DNA of 64,000 bases from JAOUEA01 sp035249905 (lineage in GTDB: Bacteria; Actinomycetota; UBA4738; HRBIN12): positions 1 to 64,000 of the forward strand of contig DATFFT010000004.1 of NCBI GenBank assembly GCA_035249905.1. Direction: 5' to 3'. Below are positions 39,295 to 47,102 of this stretch, in pieces. Positions within the stretch are counted from its first letter, which is position 1, and each line of letters opens with the position of its first letter. Made by a program: the position numbers and the translations under genes. The notes beneath the pieces are model-generated. The model did no database searches. It was not told where the DNA came from and saw only the letters and a program-made list of their open reading frames with translations.

Positions 39295-42066
39295 ATGCCT
39301 CACGTCGGCCGGGCACCCGGCCATGCCGGGATCGCGGCGCGCGGCCACCTCGAGCTCCCCCGAAGCAACCCCGTCTGGCGCACGGCCCCGACGGTGCTGC
39401 TGCGCTTCCGCTCCTTGTTCGCGGCGCTGGCCGTGGGGGTGTTCCTCGTCTCGGTCGTCGCCGCGGCGTATCCGCTGTTCCTGTCAGCGTCGGAGAACGA
39501 CCTCCTGGCCTCGGCGATCGCCGATCCGACGATCACCCGCTACGGCATGGGCGTCGCGTACGGGGCGACCGATCAGGAGCTGTCACCGGACCCCGGAGAT
39601 CGCACGAGCTGGGAACGTCGGGAGGAGGCGTTCTCCGAGGAGGTCGCCGTCAGCGAGGCGCTCGATGCCTCCCAGGTCGCCATCTTCGGCGGCGTCGTGT
39701 CGGTGACCGATGCCTCCGGGACCCCACCCGAGACCGGCATCGTCGTGGGACGCCTGTTCGCGGGCACCGATGCCCTCGACCACGTACAGGTGCTGGACGG
39801 CTCCGATGGGCCCGGCCTCTGGCTGCCCGACAACGTCGCGACGCCGCTCGGCGTCGGGCCGGGCGATGAGATCGTGCTGCACGTGGGTCGAAAGGAGGCG
39901 GCCGCGTCGATCGACGGCGTCTACGCCAGCCTGTACACGCAGCCTCGACAGGGGTACTGGCGCCACTGGAACCTCGACATCTACCCGTGCCCGGAGATCA
40001 CGTGCTCGACCCCGCCACAGTTCATCCTGGCCGATCACGATCAGCTCGTCGACATCTCCGAACGCCTCGGGGTGCGGAGGGCCGCGTTCGCCTGGCAGGC
40101 CCCCGTGTCCGTGGACCCGCCGCTCACGCTGGCGCGAGCTCGCGAGCTCGCGGCGTTCACCGACTCGCTCGAGCGCGAGATGAGCCCCGGCGGCTCGGGG
40201 TACCGGCTCTTCCACTGCTGCGGGACGACCTACACCCCACACGGGACGGTCGAGGTCACGTTCTCGGGCAACGCTGCGCTCGTCGTCGGCGAGGTGGAAC
40301 AGCGGATCGCCTCGGTCCAGGGGCCGATGACGGTACTGCTGATCGCCGGCCTCGCGATCGCGCTCGCCGTGGTGGCGGCGGCCGCGGTCTTCGTCGTCGC
40401 CGGACGACGCGTCGAGTCCGGGGTGCTCACGATCCGTGGGTGGGGCCCGGTCGCGTTCGGCGCGAAGACCGCCCTCGAGACGACGCTGCCCGCGGTGATC
40501 GGCGGAGCGATCGGGTTCGCCACGGCGACCCTGCTGGTGGCAACGGTCGGTCCCGACGCGCCGATCGACCCGTCCGTCCGGTCGGTGGCGATGGCCGCCT
40601 CCGTGGCCGGCACGGTCACGGCGTTGGTCGTGGTCGCCATCGTGTCGGGCGTCGCGTTCGTCGCGCGACACGAGCATCGGCACCGAGTGAGCCGAGCGTT
40701 GGCCGCCGTTCCCTGGGAGCTCGCGGCCCTCGCCGCAGCATGGGTGCTCGCGAGGCGGTTGTCCCACGGCGGGGTCGAGCAGATCGGTGGGATCGAGCGG
40801 CCTCGGCCCGCCGTGTTCCTCTTCCCGCTGATGCTCGCCCTCGCGGCGGCCATCGTGGGCGCGCGGATCGCCCGCCTCGCACTGACATGGTCCCGACGGG
40901 TGCGTCCGAGCATCGGCGCCGGCGCGACGTGGCTCGCGATCCGCAGGCTCCGATCGGCCCCGGGCCTGACATCCCTCCTGCTCGTCGCGGGGATCCTCAG
41001 CCTCACGATCGCGACGGCCGCCCTCGCGACGGTCGCGTCGCTGCGGACCACCGTGCGATCGAAGGCCGAGGTGTTCGTCGGCAGCCAGGTGCAGGTGCGG
41101 GTCGAGGGACCGGCGGAGATCACCGCCGAGTTCCACTTCCCGCTCACCACCGTCACCAGGCTGCACGATGCAGGGACGCTCGACGACACCGACACGAGCT
41201 TCGACCTGCTCGCGATCGACCCGGCGACGTTCGCGGGCGCCGCGTCCTGGAACGACGCGTTCTCCGACACGCCGCTCGACACGCTCCTGGAACGGCTGGC
41301 CGAGCGCGGAACCGGCGCCGCCCCCGTGGTGGTTGCGAACGGCGATGGCCTCGCTCCGACGACGATGGAGATCGCGCGCCACTCCGTTCCCCTGCAGGTG
41401 GTGGGGCAGGCGGCGGCCTTCCCCGGAGCGTCGTCGGATCGACGACCGCTCCTCGTGGTGGATCGAGCCGCCCTCGCCGACGCCTTCCGCGGCCTCCCCG
41501 ATCCGCTCCTCGTTCCGAGGGCGACAAGTGAGGTGTGGATCGACGGTCCTCCCGACGACGTGCAGCCACGGCTGCGGGATCTCGGCATCCGACCGTTGCT
41601 GGTGATCACGGCCGACGAGGTGCAGGACATCCCGTTCATCGATGCGGTCGTGCAGACGTTCCTGGTGCTCCAGGTCCTCGGGTACTCGGCCGTCGTGCTG
41701 CTGCTGGTCGTCGGGGTCGTGTACCTGCACGCGCGGCAGCGCGGCCGTGCGGTGGCGACCACGCTCTCCGATCGCATGGGGATGGCGCGTTCCACCATGC
41801 GGGCCGCGTCGATCCTGGAGCTGGGGGTGCTGCTGCTCGCATCGCTCCTGGTAGGCACGTTCACAGGTGCGATCGCGACCGGGGTGATCGTGCCGAGCAT
41901 CGACCCCCTGCCCACGATCCCGCCCGAACCGCTCCTGGCGTTCCCGTTCGCGGCGATCGTAGCGACCGTGCTCTGCCTCTCGCTCGCCGCCTTCGTCGGC
42001 GGCGCCGCGGCCGACCGGGGGGCGCGGCACGTCTCGACCGGGGAGGTGATGCGCGTTGCCGAATGA
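39295..42066 (+). CDS. Large FtsX-like ABC permease
   Basis: About 923 residues. TM1 is FRSLFAALAVGVFLVSVVAAAYPLF. A ~280-residue extracytoplasmic region with paired cysteines (IYPCPEITCSTPPQ and LFHCCGTTY) follows. A membrane block at about 340-570 is next, then a second outside region with FHFPLTTVTRLHDAGTLDDTDTSF, and a final FtsX block (FLVLQVLGYSAVVLLLVVGVVYL, ASILELGVLLLASLLVGTF, FAAIVATVLCLSLAAFVGG). This is the long actinobacterial FtsX-type. The partner ATPase starts 11 bases before its end. Likely acts on lipids, lipoproteins or peptides at the envelope. Confidence 0.85.
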   Translation: MPHVGRAPGHAGIAARGHLELPRSNPVWRTAPTVLLRFRSLFAALAVGVFLVSVVAAAYPLFLSASENDLLASAIADPTITRYGMGVAYGATDQELSPDPGDRTSWERREEAFSEEVAVSEALDASQVAIFGGVVSVTDASGTPPETGIVVGRLFAGTDALDHVQVLDGSDGPGLWLPDNVATPLGVGPGDEIVLHVGRKEAAASIDGVYASLYTQPRQGYWRHWNLDIYPCPEITCSTPPQFILADHDQLVDISERLGVRRAAFAWQAPVSVDPPLTLARARELAAFTDSLEREMSPGGSGYRLFHCCGTTYTPHGTVEVTFSGNAALVVGEVEQRIASVQGPMTVLLIAGLAIALAVVAAAAVFVVAGRRVESGVLTIRGWGPVAFGAKTALETTLPAVIGGAIGFATATLLVATVGPDAPIDPSVRSVAMAASVAGTVTALVVVAIVSGVAFVARHEHRHRVSRALAAVPWELAALAAAWVLARRLSHGGVEQIGGIERPRPAVFLFPLMLALAAAIVGARIARLALTWSRRVRPSIGAGATWLAIRRLRSAPGLTSLLLVAGILSLTIATAALATVASLRTTVRSKAEVFVGSQVQVRVEGPAEITAEFHFPLTTVTRLHDAGTLDDTDTSFDLLAIDPATFAGAASWNDAFSDTPLDTLLERLAERGTGAAPVVVANGDGLAPTTMEIARHSVPLQVVGQAAAFPGASSDRRPLLVVDRAALADAFRGLPDPLLVPRATSEVWIDGPPDDVQPRLRDLGIRPLLVITADEVQDIPFIDAVVQTFLVLQVLGYSAVVLLLVVGVVYLHARQRGRAVATTLSDRMGMARSTMRAASILELGVLLLASLLVGTFTGAIATGVIVPSIDPLPTIPPEPLLAFPFAAIVATVLCLSLAAFVGGAAADRGARHVSTGEVMRVAE

Positions 42067-43462
42067 CAGCGCCGCCGTGCGGTTGCACGCCGTCGTACGA
42101 ACCTACCGGACGCCCACGGGTGAGGTGCGCGCGCTCCGCGACGTGTCGGCCGACCTGCCCGCCGGCGTCGTCTCCGCCGTGGTCGGTCCCTCGGGAAGCG
42201 GGAAATCCTCGCTGCTGCGACTGGTCGCCGGTCTCGACCGGCCGACCGAGGGCTCCGTGCGGGTCCACGGAACGGAGCTCGGGGGAGCCTCGTCGAGAGC
42301 ACGCCGCCGGGCACGACGATCGACGGTCGGGTACGTGTTCCAACGGCCGTCGGACAACCTCGTCCCACACCTCACCGTGGCCGACCATCTGCGGTTGGCC
42401 TCGCGCGCCGGCGATCTCACGGACCACGACGTGCTGAGCACGGCCGACGAGCTCGGTCTCACTCCCCGGCTCTCGCACCGGCCCGACGAGCTGTCCGGGG
42501 GGGAGCAACAGCGCGCGGCCGTGGCCCAGGCGCTCGCGTCGGGTGCCACCGTGATCGTGGCCGACGAACCGACGGCGGAGCTGGACTCCGATGCGGCCGA
42601 CATGGTGCTCGGCCGGATCGCCGCCCTGGCAACACGCGGGGTCACGTTCGTCCTAGCCACCCACGATCCCTCCGTGATGGCGATCGCCGAGCACCGACTC
42701 GAACTGGAGCACGGAGCCGTCGCCGGCGCGGTGCCATCGGGCACGCAGCCGACCGACCAGCTCGACCGACCCCTGCGATGGCCCTCGGACGTGGAGCCGA
42801 TCGGACCGTGGCTCGACGACGACGGCCCCGCGCTTCGACTCGACGGGGTCACGAAGACCTTCGGCAGCTCCGCCGATGCGGTCCGTGCCGTGGACGGGGC
42901 CGGTCTCGAGGCGCGTCCGGGCGAGGCGATCGCGCTCGTGGGTCGCTCCGGCTCGGGCAAGACCACGTTGCTCAACATCGCCGCCGGCTGGGAACGGCCC
43001 GATTCAGGAACGGTTCTGCGCCCCGGAGGCCCCGCCCCCGGCTGGTCGGACGTCGCCGTCGTCCCCCAGCATCTCGGGTTGATGGACGAGCTGAGCATCC
43101 GCGAGAACGTCGAGTACCCTGCTCGGCTGGACGGAAGCCTCGAAGAGCGAGGCGACCTCATCGACGATCTGCTGGAGCGGCTGGGGCTCTCGGCGATCCA
43201 ACTGCGGTCGCCTCGGGAGAGCTCGCTCGGGGAACAGCAACGAACCGCCGTCGCTCGGGCGGTCGTGCTCGGTCCCGCGCTGATCGTCGCCGACGAGCCG
43301 ACGGCTCACCAGGACGCGGGTTGGACGATCGCCGTGCTGCGCACCCTCACCGACGCGACGACGATCGGAGGGTGCTGCCTGATCGCCACCCACGACGCGA
43401 CCGTCCTCGGCTCGGTCGACCGAACGATCGGCATCGCCGACGGACGCCTGTCGCAGGCGTGA
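42056..43462 (+). CDS. Fused double ABC ATPase for the FtsX-like permease
   Basis: 468 residues with two MacB/LolD-type NBDs in one chain. NBD1: Walker A VGPSGSGKSSLLRLVAGL, signature LSGGEQQRAAVAQAL, Walker B VIVADEPTAELD, His in LATHDPS. NBD2: Walker A VGRSGSGKTTLLNIAAGW, Walker B LIVADEPTAHQD, His in IATHDAT, but its signature is SLGEQQRTAVARA, in which the LSGGQ motif is degenerate. This gives one intact and one weak signature, an asymmetric heterodimer-like pair. The TTG start at 42056 has GGGGAGG 10 bases upstream and overlaps the permease end by 11 bases. Confidence 0.88.
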   Translation: MPNDSAAVRLHAVVRTYRTPTGEVRALRDVSADLPAGVVSAVVGPSGSGKSSLLRLVAGLDRPTEGSVRVHGTELGGASSRARRRARRSTVGYVFQRPSDNLVPHLTVADHLRLASRAGDLTDHDVLSTADELGLTPRLSHRPDELSGGEQQRAAVAQALASGATVIVADEPTAELDSDAADMVLGRIAALATRGVTFVLATHDPSVMAIAEHRLELEHGAVAGAVPSGTQPTDQLDRPLRWPSDVEPIGPWLDDDGPALRLDGVTKTFGSSADAVRAVDGAGLEARPGEAIALVGRSGSGKTTLLNIAAGWERPDSGTVLRPGGPAPGWSDVAVVPQHLGLMDELSIRENVEYPARLDGSLEERGDLIDDLLERLGLSAIQLRSPRESSLGEQQRTAVARAVVLGPALIVADEPTAHQDAGWTIAVLRTLTDATTIGGCCLIATHDATVLGSVDRTIGIADGRLSQA

Positions 43463-43527
43463 CGATCGGACCCCCCACGACCGGGTGCTACGCACATGAG
43501 GCGTTACCTGCCAAGGTCGAACACTGG

Positions 43528-43556
43528 TTGACGGACACCGACCCGGCAGCGATACT
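43528..43556 (+). promoter_or_regulatory. Leaderless sigma-70 promoter of the CGNR gene
   Basis: TTGACG (43528-43533), 17 bases, GATACT (43551-43556). The expected transcript start, 6-7 bases later, is the ATG at 43563 itself, and no ribosome site is present, so the mRNA should be leaderless. The ArsR promoter at 60806 has the same hexamers and geometry. Confidence 0.75.
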
Positions 43557-43562
43557 CCGATC

Positions 43563-44117
43563 ATGACGACCGAGGTCAGGAACCCCAGTGAGGCGCCGGG
43601 CGAGCTCGACCTGGTCCGCCGGTTCGTGAACACCCTCGACATCGAGGAGGGGACCGACGACCTGAGCACGCCCGCAGAGGCGAAGGCCTGGCTCGAAGGG
43701 GAAGGGTGGCGGACGCGGGTCGGGGAGCGCGAGCTGCGTGAGCTCGTGTCGTTCCGTGAGGCGGTGCGGGACTTCGTCGGATCACGGGGCACCGAGGGCG
43801 ACGAGGACGCGGTCGCGGCGATCGACTCGATCGCCCGCCGATACCCCCTCGTCGTCAGCTTCGCCTCGTCCGAGGTGTTGTTCCCGCCCTCGAACGGGGT
43901 GCCGGGATTCATCGAGCGGGTCCTGGGTCTCGTGGCGGCCGCGGAGATCGACGGGTCCTGGGACCGCATGAAGACCTGTGCGAACCATGGGTGCCGTTGG
44001 CTCTTCTTCGACCACTCGAGGAATCGCTCCCGAACCTGGTGCACGATGGACCTCTGCGGCAGTCAGGCGAAGATGCGCGCGTACCGCAACCGCCAGGCCG
44101 CCCGCGCGAGCCTGTAG
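43563..44117 (+). CDS. CGNR zinc-finger transcriptional regulator
   Basis: 184 residues. The N-terminal ABATE-like region begins LDLVRRFVNTLDIEEGTDDLSTPAEAKAWL. The C-terminal finger is CANHGCRWLFFDHSRNRSRTWCTMDLCGSQAKMRAYRNR, with four cysteines that bind zinc. The name-giving CGNR is CGSQ here, a two-residue departure. Members of the family are probably DNA-binding regulators, often near stress or resistance genes. The nearest upstream gene is the double ATPase, 100 bases away, but it has its own promoter. Confidence 0.9.
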   Translation: MTTEVRNPSEAPGELDLVRRFVNTLDIEEGTDDLSTPAEAKAWLEGEGWRTRVGERELRELVSFREAVRDFVGSRGTEGDEDAVAAIDSIARRYPLVVSFASSEVLFPPSNGVPGFIERVLGLVAAAEIDGSWDRMKTCANHGCRWLFFDHSRNRSRTWCTMDLCGSQAKMRAYRNRQAARASL

Positions 44118-44176
44118 GCCCGTACCGTCCGTGCCCTCGACCTCCTGCAGTTGACCTCGTTCATCGCTCCTTGGGC

Positions 44177-44234
44177 TTGACGAGGTGAGGATGGCTGTTC
44201 TATAACCTTCTCGTTCTAGAAAGGGGAGGTTATA
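44177..44234 (+). promoter_or_regulatory. Promoter with wide inverted repeat for ArsR
   Basis: TTGACG (44177-44182), 18 bases, TATAAC (44201-44206) give a good promoter. TATAACCT (44201-44208) and AGGTTATA (44227-44234) are perfect 8-base arms 18 bases apart. The left arm covers the -10 and the right arm lies just before the ArsR ATG, so it carries an AACC/GGTT pair like the other two ArsR operators but with a wider centre. Confidence 0.75.
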
Positions 44235-44235
44235 C

Positions 44236-44613
44236 ATGGCGACGGCGCAGGCCGAGCTCGATCAGGTCTTCGGAGCGCTGGCCGACCCCACACGCCGTGC
44301 GATCCTCACGCGGCTGACCGAGGGCGACGCGAGCGTGGCGCAGCTCACCGCGCCGTTCACGGTGACCCAGCCTGCGATCTCCCGCCACCTCAAGGTGCTC
44401 GAGCGTGCCGGGCTGATCTCGCGGAGCCGCAAGGCGACGGTGCGCCTCAGTCACCTCGAAGCCGAACCCCTCCGCCAGGCCACCACATGGCTCGCGGACT
44501 ATCGGGAATATTGGGAGGTGAGCTACGAGCGTCTCGACGCGCTGCTCGCGGCCCTGCAAGAGAGCAACCGCACGGACACGAACGGGTCCTCGACGGGAAG
44601 GAGCACGTCATGA
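44236..44613 (+). CDS. ArsR-family transcriptional regulator
   Basis: 125 residues. LDQVFGALADPTRRAILTRLTEGDASVAQLTAPFTVTQPAISRHLKVLERAGLISRSRKATVRLSHLEAEPLRQATTWLADYREYWEVSYERLDALLAAL is the complete winged helix plus dimerisation helix. No metal-site cysteines. The gene leads a five-gene cluster: ArsR, SRPBCC, two VOC proteins and a SHOCT protein. Its end overlaps the SRPBCC start by 4 bases (ATGA). The GGGGAGG before the ATG is also part of the operator arm. Confidence 0.92.
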   Translation: MATAQAELDQVFGALADPTRRAILTRLTEGDASVAQLTAPFTVTQPAISRHLKVLERAGLISRSRKATVRLSHLEAEPLRQATTWLADYREYWEVSYERLDALLAALQESNRTDTNGSSTGRSTS

Positions 44614-45095
44614 CCGAGTTGAAGGTGACCGCGGAGCAGGGCGTTCCGCAGGTCCTGACCGAGCGTGAGTTCGACGCGCCACGCGAGCTCGTCTATCGCG
44701 CGTTCACCGAGCCAGAGCTGCTCGCGCAGTGGCTCGGGCCGCACGGCTACACGATGAAGGTCGACCGATACGACCTGCGAGACGGCGGCACGTGGCGATA
44801 CACCCACACCGACCCGGAAGGCAACGAGTACGCCTTCCACGGTGTCTTCCACGGCGATCCGCTGCCCGACCGACTCGTGCAAACCTTCGAGTTCGAGGGT
44901 GCACCCGGTCATGTCTCCATGGACACCGTGTTGCTCGAAGACCACGACGGAAGCACGATCGTGCGGACGAACACCGTCTTCCAGTCGGTGGAAGCCCGCG
45001 ACGCGATGGTCGAGGGTGGCATGGCCGTCGGCATGAGCGAGGGCTATGAACAGCTGGACGAACTGCTGAACACGTCGCTGAAGCCCCGGCACTGA
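44610..45095 (+). CDS. SRPBCC (AHSA1-type) protein
   Basis: 161 residues. VLTEREFDAPRELVYRAFTEPELLAQWLGPHGYTMKVDRYDLRDGGTWRYTHTDPEGNEYAFHGVFHGDPLPDRLVQTFEFEGAPGHVSMDTVLLEDHDGSTIVRTNTVFQSVEARDAMVEGGMAVGMSEGYEQLDELL covers the whole domain. It ends LLNTSLKPRH, a variant of the LKARHD tail seen on other SRPBCC proteins here. Coupled to the ArsR gene by a 4-base overlap. Ligand and reaction unknown. Confidence 0.92.
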   Translation: MTELKVTAEQGVPQVLTEREFDAPRELVYRAFTEPELLAQWLGPHGYTMKVDRYDLRDGGTWRYTHTDPEGNEYAFHGVFHGDPLPDRLVQTFEFEGAPGHVSMDTVLLEDHDGSTIVRTNTVFQSVEARDAMVEGGMAVGMSEGYEQLDELLNTSLKPRH

Positions 45096-45131
45096 CGAGA
45101 GAAGGAACCGACCGACGGAAGGGATGCACAG

Positions 45132-45623
45132 ATGACCCAGATCGAGCAGAAGATCACCCCGTTCCTCTGGTTCGACACCGAGGCCGAGGAAGCCGCGAGC
45201 TTCTACGTCTCGTTGTTCGATGACTCCGAGGTCGTCGCCGTGGCGCGTTACCCGGACGGCGTTCCCGGCCGCAACGCCGGCGACGCGATGACCGTCAACT
45301 TCCGGCTCGCGGGCCAGGGGTTCACCGCCCTCAACGGCGGACCGGAGTTCTCCTTCACCGAGGCGATCTCGCTGTACGTGCACTGCACGGATCAGGAGGA
45401 GGTCGACCGCCTGTGGGACCGGCTCATCGATGGCGGCGGCGAACCGAGCCAGTGCGGCTGGCTCAAGGACCGGTTCGGCCTGAGCTGGCAGATCGTCCCC
45501 GACCGGCTCGGCGAGCTGCTGGGTGACGACGATCCCGCACGGGCGAACGCGGCGATGCAGGCGATGCTGCAGATGCAGAAGATCGAGGTCAAGGCCCTGG
45601 AAGACGCGGCGAACGCGGCCTGA
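45132..45623 (+). CDS. VOC-family protein, PhnB-like
   Basis: 163 residues. QKITPFLWFDTEAEEAASFYVSLFDDSEVVAVARYPDG is the opening of the PhnB/'3-demethylubiquinone methyltransferase-like' VOC subgroup, followed by FTALNGGPEFSFTEAISLYVHCTDQEEVDRLWDRLIDGGGEPSQCGWLKDRFGLSWQIVPDRL. Despite the old annotation name, no SAM motif exists. Function unknown. It lies 36 bases after the SRPBCC gene with its own GAAGGGATG region, in the ArsR-led cluster. Confidence 0.88.
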   Translation: MTQIEQKITPFLWFDTEAEEAASFYVSLFDDSEVVAVARYPDGVPGRNAGDAMTVNFRLAGQGFTALNGGPEFSFTEAISLYVHCTDQEEVDRLWDRLIDGGGEPSQCGWLKDRFGLSWQIVPDRLGELLGDDDPARANAAMQAMLQMQKIEVKALEDAANAA

Positions 45624-45644
45624 GCCACGGGAAGGAGCGCGATC

Positions 45645-46061
45645 GTGGACATGAAGCTCGAGCTGCTGCCGATCCCCGTCGACGACGTCGAACGGGCGAA
45701 GGCCTTCTACAGCGAACAGGTCGGCTTCACCGTCGACCTTGACCATGCTCCGAACGACGAGATGCGGATGGTGCAGCTCACGCCCCCGGGATCCGACTGC
45801 TCGATCATGGTCGGCATGGGAACGATCGACACGGAGCCGGGGTCGGTGCAGGGCGTGCAGCTGGTCGTCGACGACATCGACGCCGTCCGCGACCGGCTCG
45901 CTGAGCGAGGGGTCGAGATCAGTCCCGTTCGCCACTTCGAGAACGGCGAGTGGATCGACGGCAAGGGCGGCCGATGGAACTCGTTCGCGTTCTTCGACGA
46001 CCCGGACGGCAACGGCTGGGTCCTGCAGGAGCGCCCGGCGGACGGGTCGTCGAGCTCGTGA
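45645..46061 (+). CDS. VOC-family protein (glyoxalase-like)
   Basis: 138 residues from GTG at 45645, which has GGAAGGAG upstream. LELLPIPVDDVERAKAFYSEQVGFTVDLDH, MVQLTPPGSDCSIMVGMG, VQLVVDDIDAVRDRLAERGVEISPVRHF and NSFAFFDDPDGNGWVLQERP fit the single-module glyoxalase-I-like fold. The final Glu of WVLQE is a usual metal ligand. Function unknown; it is probably under the same ArsR control as the preceding genes. Confidence 0.88.
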   Translation: MDMKLELLPIPVDDVERAKAFYSEQVGFTVDLDHAPNDEMRMVQLTPPGSDCSIMVGMGTIDTEPGSVQGVQLVVDDIDAVRDRLAERGVEISPVRHFENGEWIDGKGGRWNSFAFFDDPDGNGWVLQERPADGSSSS

Positions 46062-46146
46062 AGGGGGCGCATCGCCGAGAGCGCCTGAGGCACCTGCTCC
46101 CCAGGTGGTAGGCGGGAACACTCCGCTCGTGCGACGTCGACGGTCA

Positions 46147-46174
46147 TCGGACACGCCACCATGGAGGTGTCCGA
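46147..46174 (+). promoter_or_regulatory. Inverted repeat just before the SHOCT gene
   Basis: TCGGACAC (46147-46154) and GTGTCCGA (46167-46174) are perfect 8-base arms around 12 bases, extended to CGGTC/GACCG outside by one bulge. It lies 20 bases before the SHOCT start and right before its ribosome site. It may be a terminator for the ArsR operon, an operator, or an RNA hairpin that affects translation. Confidence 0.5.
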
Positions 46175-46193
46175 CCGGAGGAGGTGCATCGAG

Positions 46194-46430
46194 ATGTTGA
46201 TGACATGGGGCAACGCCGGCGGCGGGCCTTGGTTCCTGATCTTCCCGTTGCTGTGGATCGCCGTCGTCGTCTTCGCGATCTTCGCGTTCCGCGGGGGATG
46301 GCGCCGGCAGCACGACCACTCGCACGGGCCGCCTTCGGCCGAGGCGATCCTCGGCGAACGCTTCGCGCGAGGCGAGATCTCGGCCGACGAGTACCGGGAA
46401 CGGCTCGGGGTGCTGCAGCGGGGCGACTGA
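46194..46430 (+). CDS. Small membrane protein with SHOCT domain
   Basis: 78 residues. One membrane helix (GPWFLIFPLLWIAVVVFAIFAF), then a His/Arg-rich linker (WRRQHDHSHGPP) and the SHOCT helix pair (AEAILGERFARGEISADEYRERLGVLQ). ATG at 46194 follows GGAGGAGG. SHOCT segments assist oligomerisation. The function is unknown; it is convergent with the response-regulator operon, the stops lying next to each other. Confidence 0.8.
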   Translation: MLMTWGNAGGGPWFLIFPLLWIAVVVFAIFAFRGGWRRQHDHSHGPPSAEAILGERFARGEISADEYRERLGVLQRGD

Positions 46431-47102
46431 TCAGGATCGGTCGCGCCGGCCCGGGGCGACCAGGCCCGACTCGTAGGCCATGACCACGAGCTGGGCCCGG
46501 TCCCGGGCTCCGAGCTTCACCATCGCGCGGCTCACGTGCGTCTTCGCGGTCGCCGGGCTCACGAACAACCGCTTCGCGATCTCGTCGTTCGACAGACCTT
46601 CGGCAACGAGCGACATCACCTCGCGTTCACGATCCGTCAGGCGCTCGAGATCACCCGACGGGCGGGGTTCCTTGGTGCGCGCCGCGAACTCCTCGATGAG
46701 GCTCCTCGTGACCGTCGGCGACAGCAGGGCGTCGCCCCCGGCGACCACGCGCACCGCCTGGATCAACTCGTTCGGTTCGGTGTCCTTGACCAGGAACCCG
46801 CTCGCCCCCGAGCGGATCGCCTCGAAGACGTACTCGTCGAGGCCGAACGTCGTGAGGATCACGACCTTGGTGTCGCCGAGGCGATCGTCCGACACGATCT
46901 GCCGGGTCGCAGCGAGGCCGTCGATCTTCGGCATGCGGATGTCCATCAGCACCACGTCGGGCGCCAGCTCGATCGCCCGGCGCAGAGCCTCGTCGCCGTC
47001 ACCGGCCTCACCGACGACCTCGATGTCGTCCTGGGCGTCGAGCAGCGCCCTGAAGCCCGCCCGCACGAGCCCCTGATCGTCGGCGAGCAGCACGCCGATC
47101 AT
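46431..47102 (-). CDS. NarL-family response regulator
   Basis: 223 residues. The receiver has DD at 8-9, phosphoacceptor Asp54 (VLMDIRMP), Thr in ILTTFGLDEYVFEA and Lys in FLVKDTEP. The output is a LuxR HTH: LTDREREVMSLVAEGLSNDEIAKRLFVSPATAKTHVSRAMVKLGA. ATG at 47102 overlaps the preceding gene's stop (ATGA). Its first 60 residues match those of the cyclase-bearing regulator just upstream at 49 positions, so the two receivers are recent duplicates. It probably shares the histidine kinase at 48049-49218. Confidence 0.93.
   Translation of the reverse strand: MIGVLLADDQGLVRAGFRALLDAQDDIEVVGEAGDGDEALRRAIELAPDVVLMDIRMPKIDGLAATRQIVSDDRLGDTKVVILTTFGLDEYVFEAIRSGASGFLVKDTEPNELIQAVRVVAGGDALLSPTVTRSLIEEFAARTKEPRPSGDLERLTDREREVMSLVAEGLSNDEIAKRLFVSPATAKTHVSRAMVKLGARDRAQLVVMAYESGLVAPGRRDRS

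Noticed and set aside
44523..46325. 600-codon minus-strand open frame opposite the SRPBCC and VOC genes
   Set aside because: It runs antisense through four recognisable genes and has the His/Arg/Asp-rich composition of a shadow frame.
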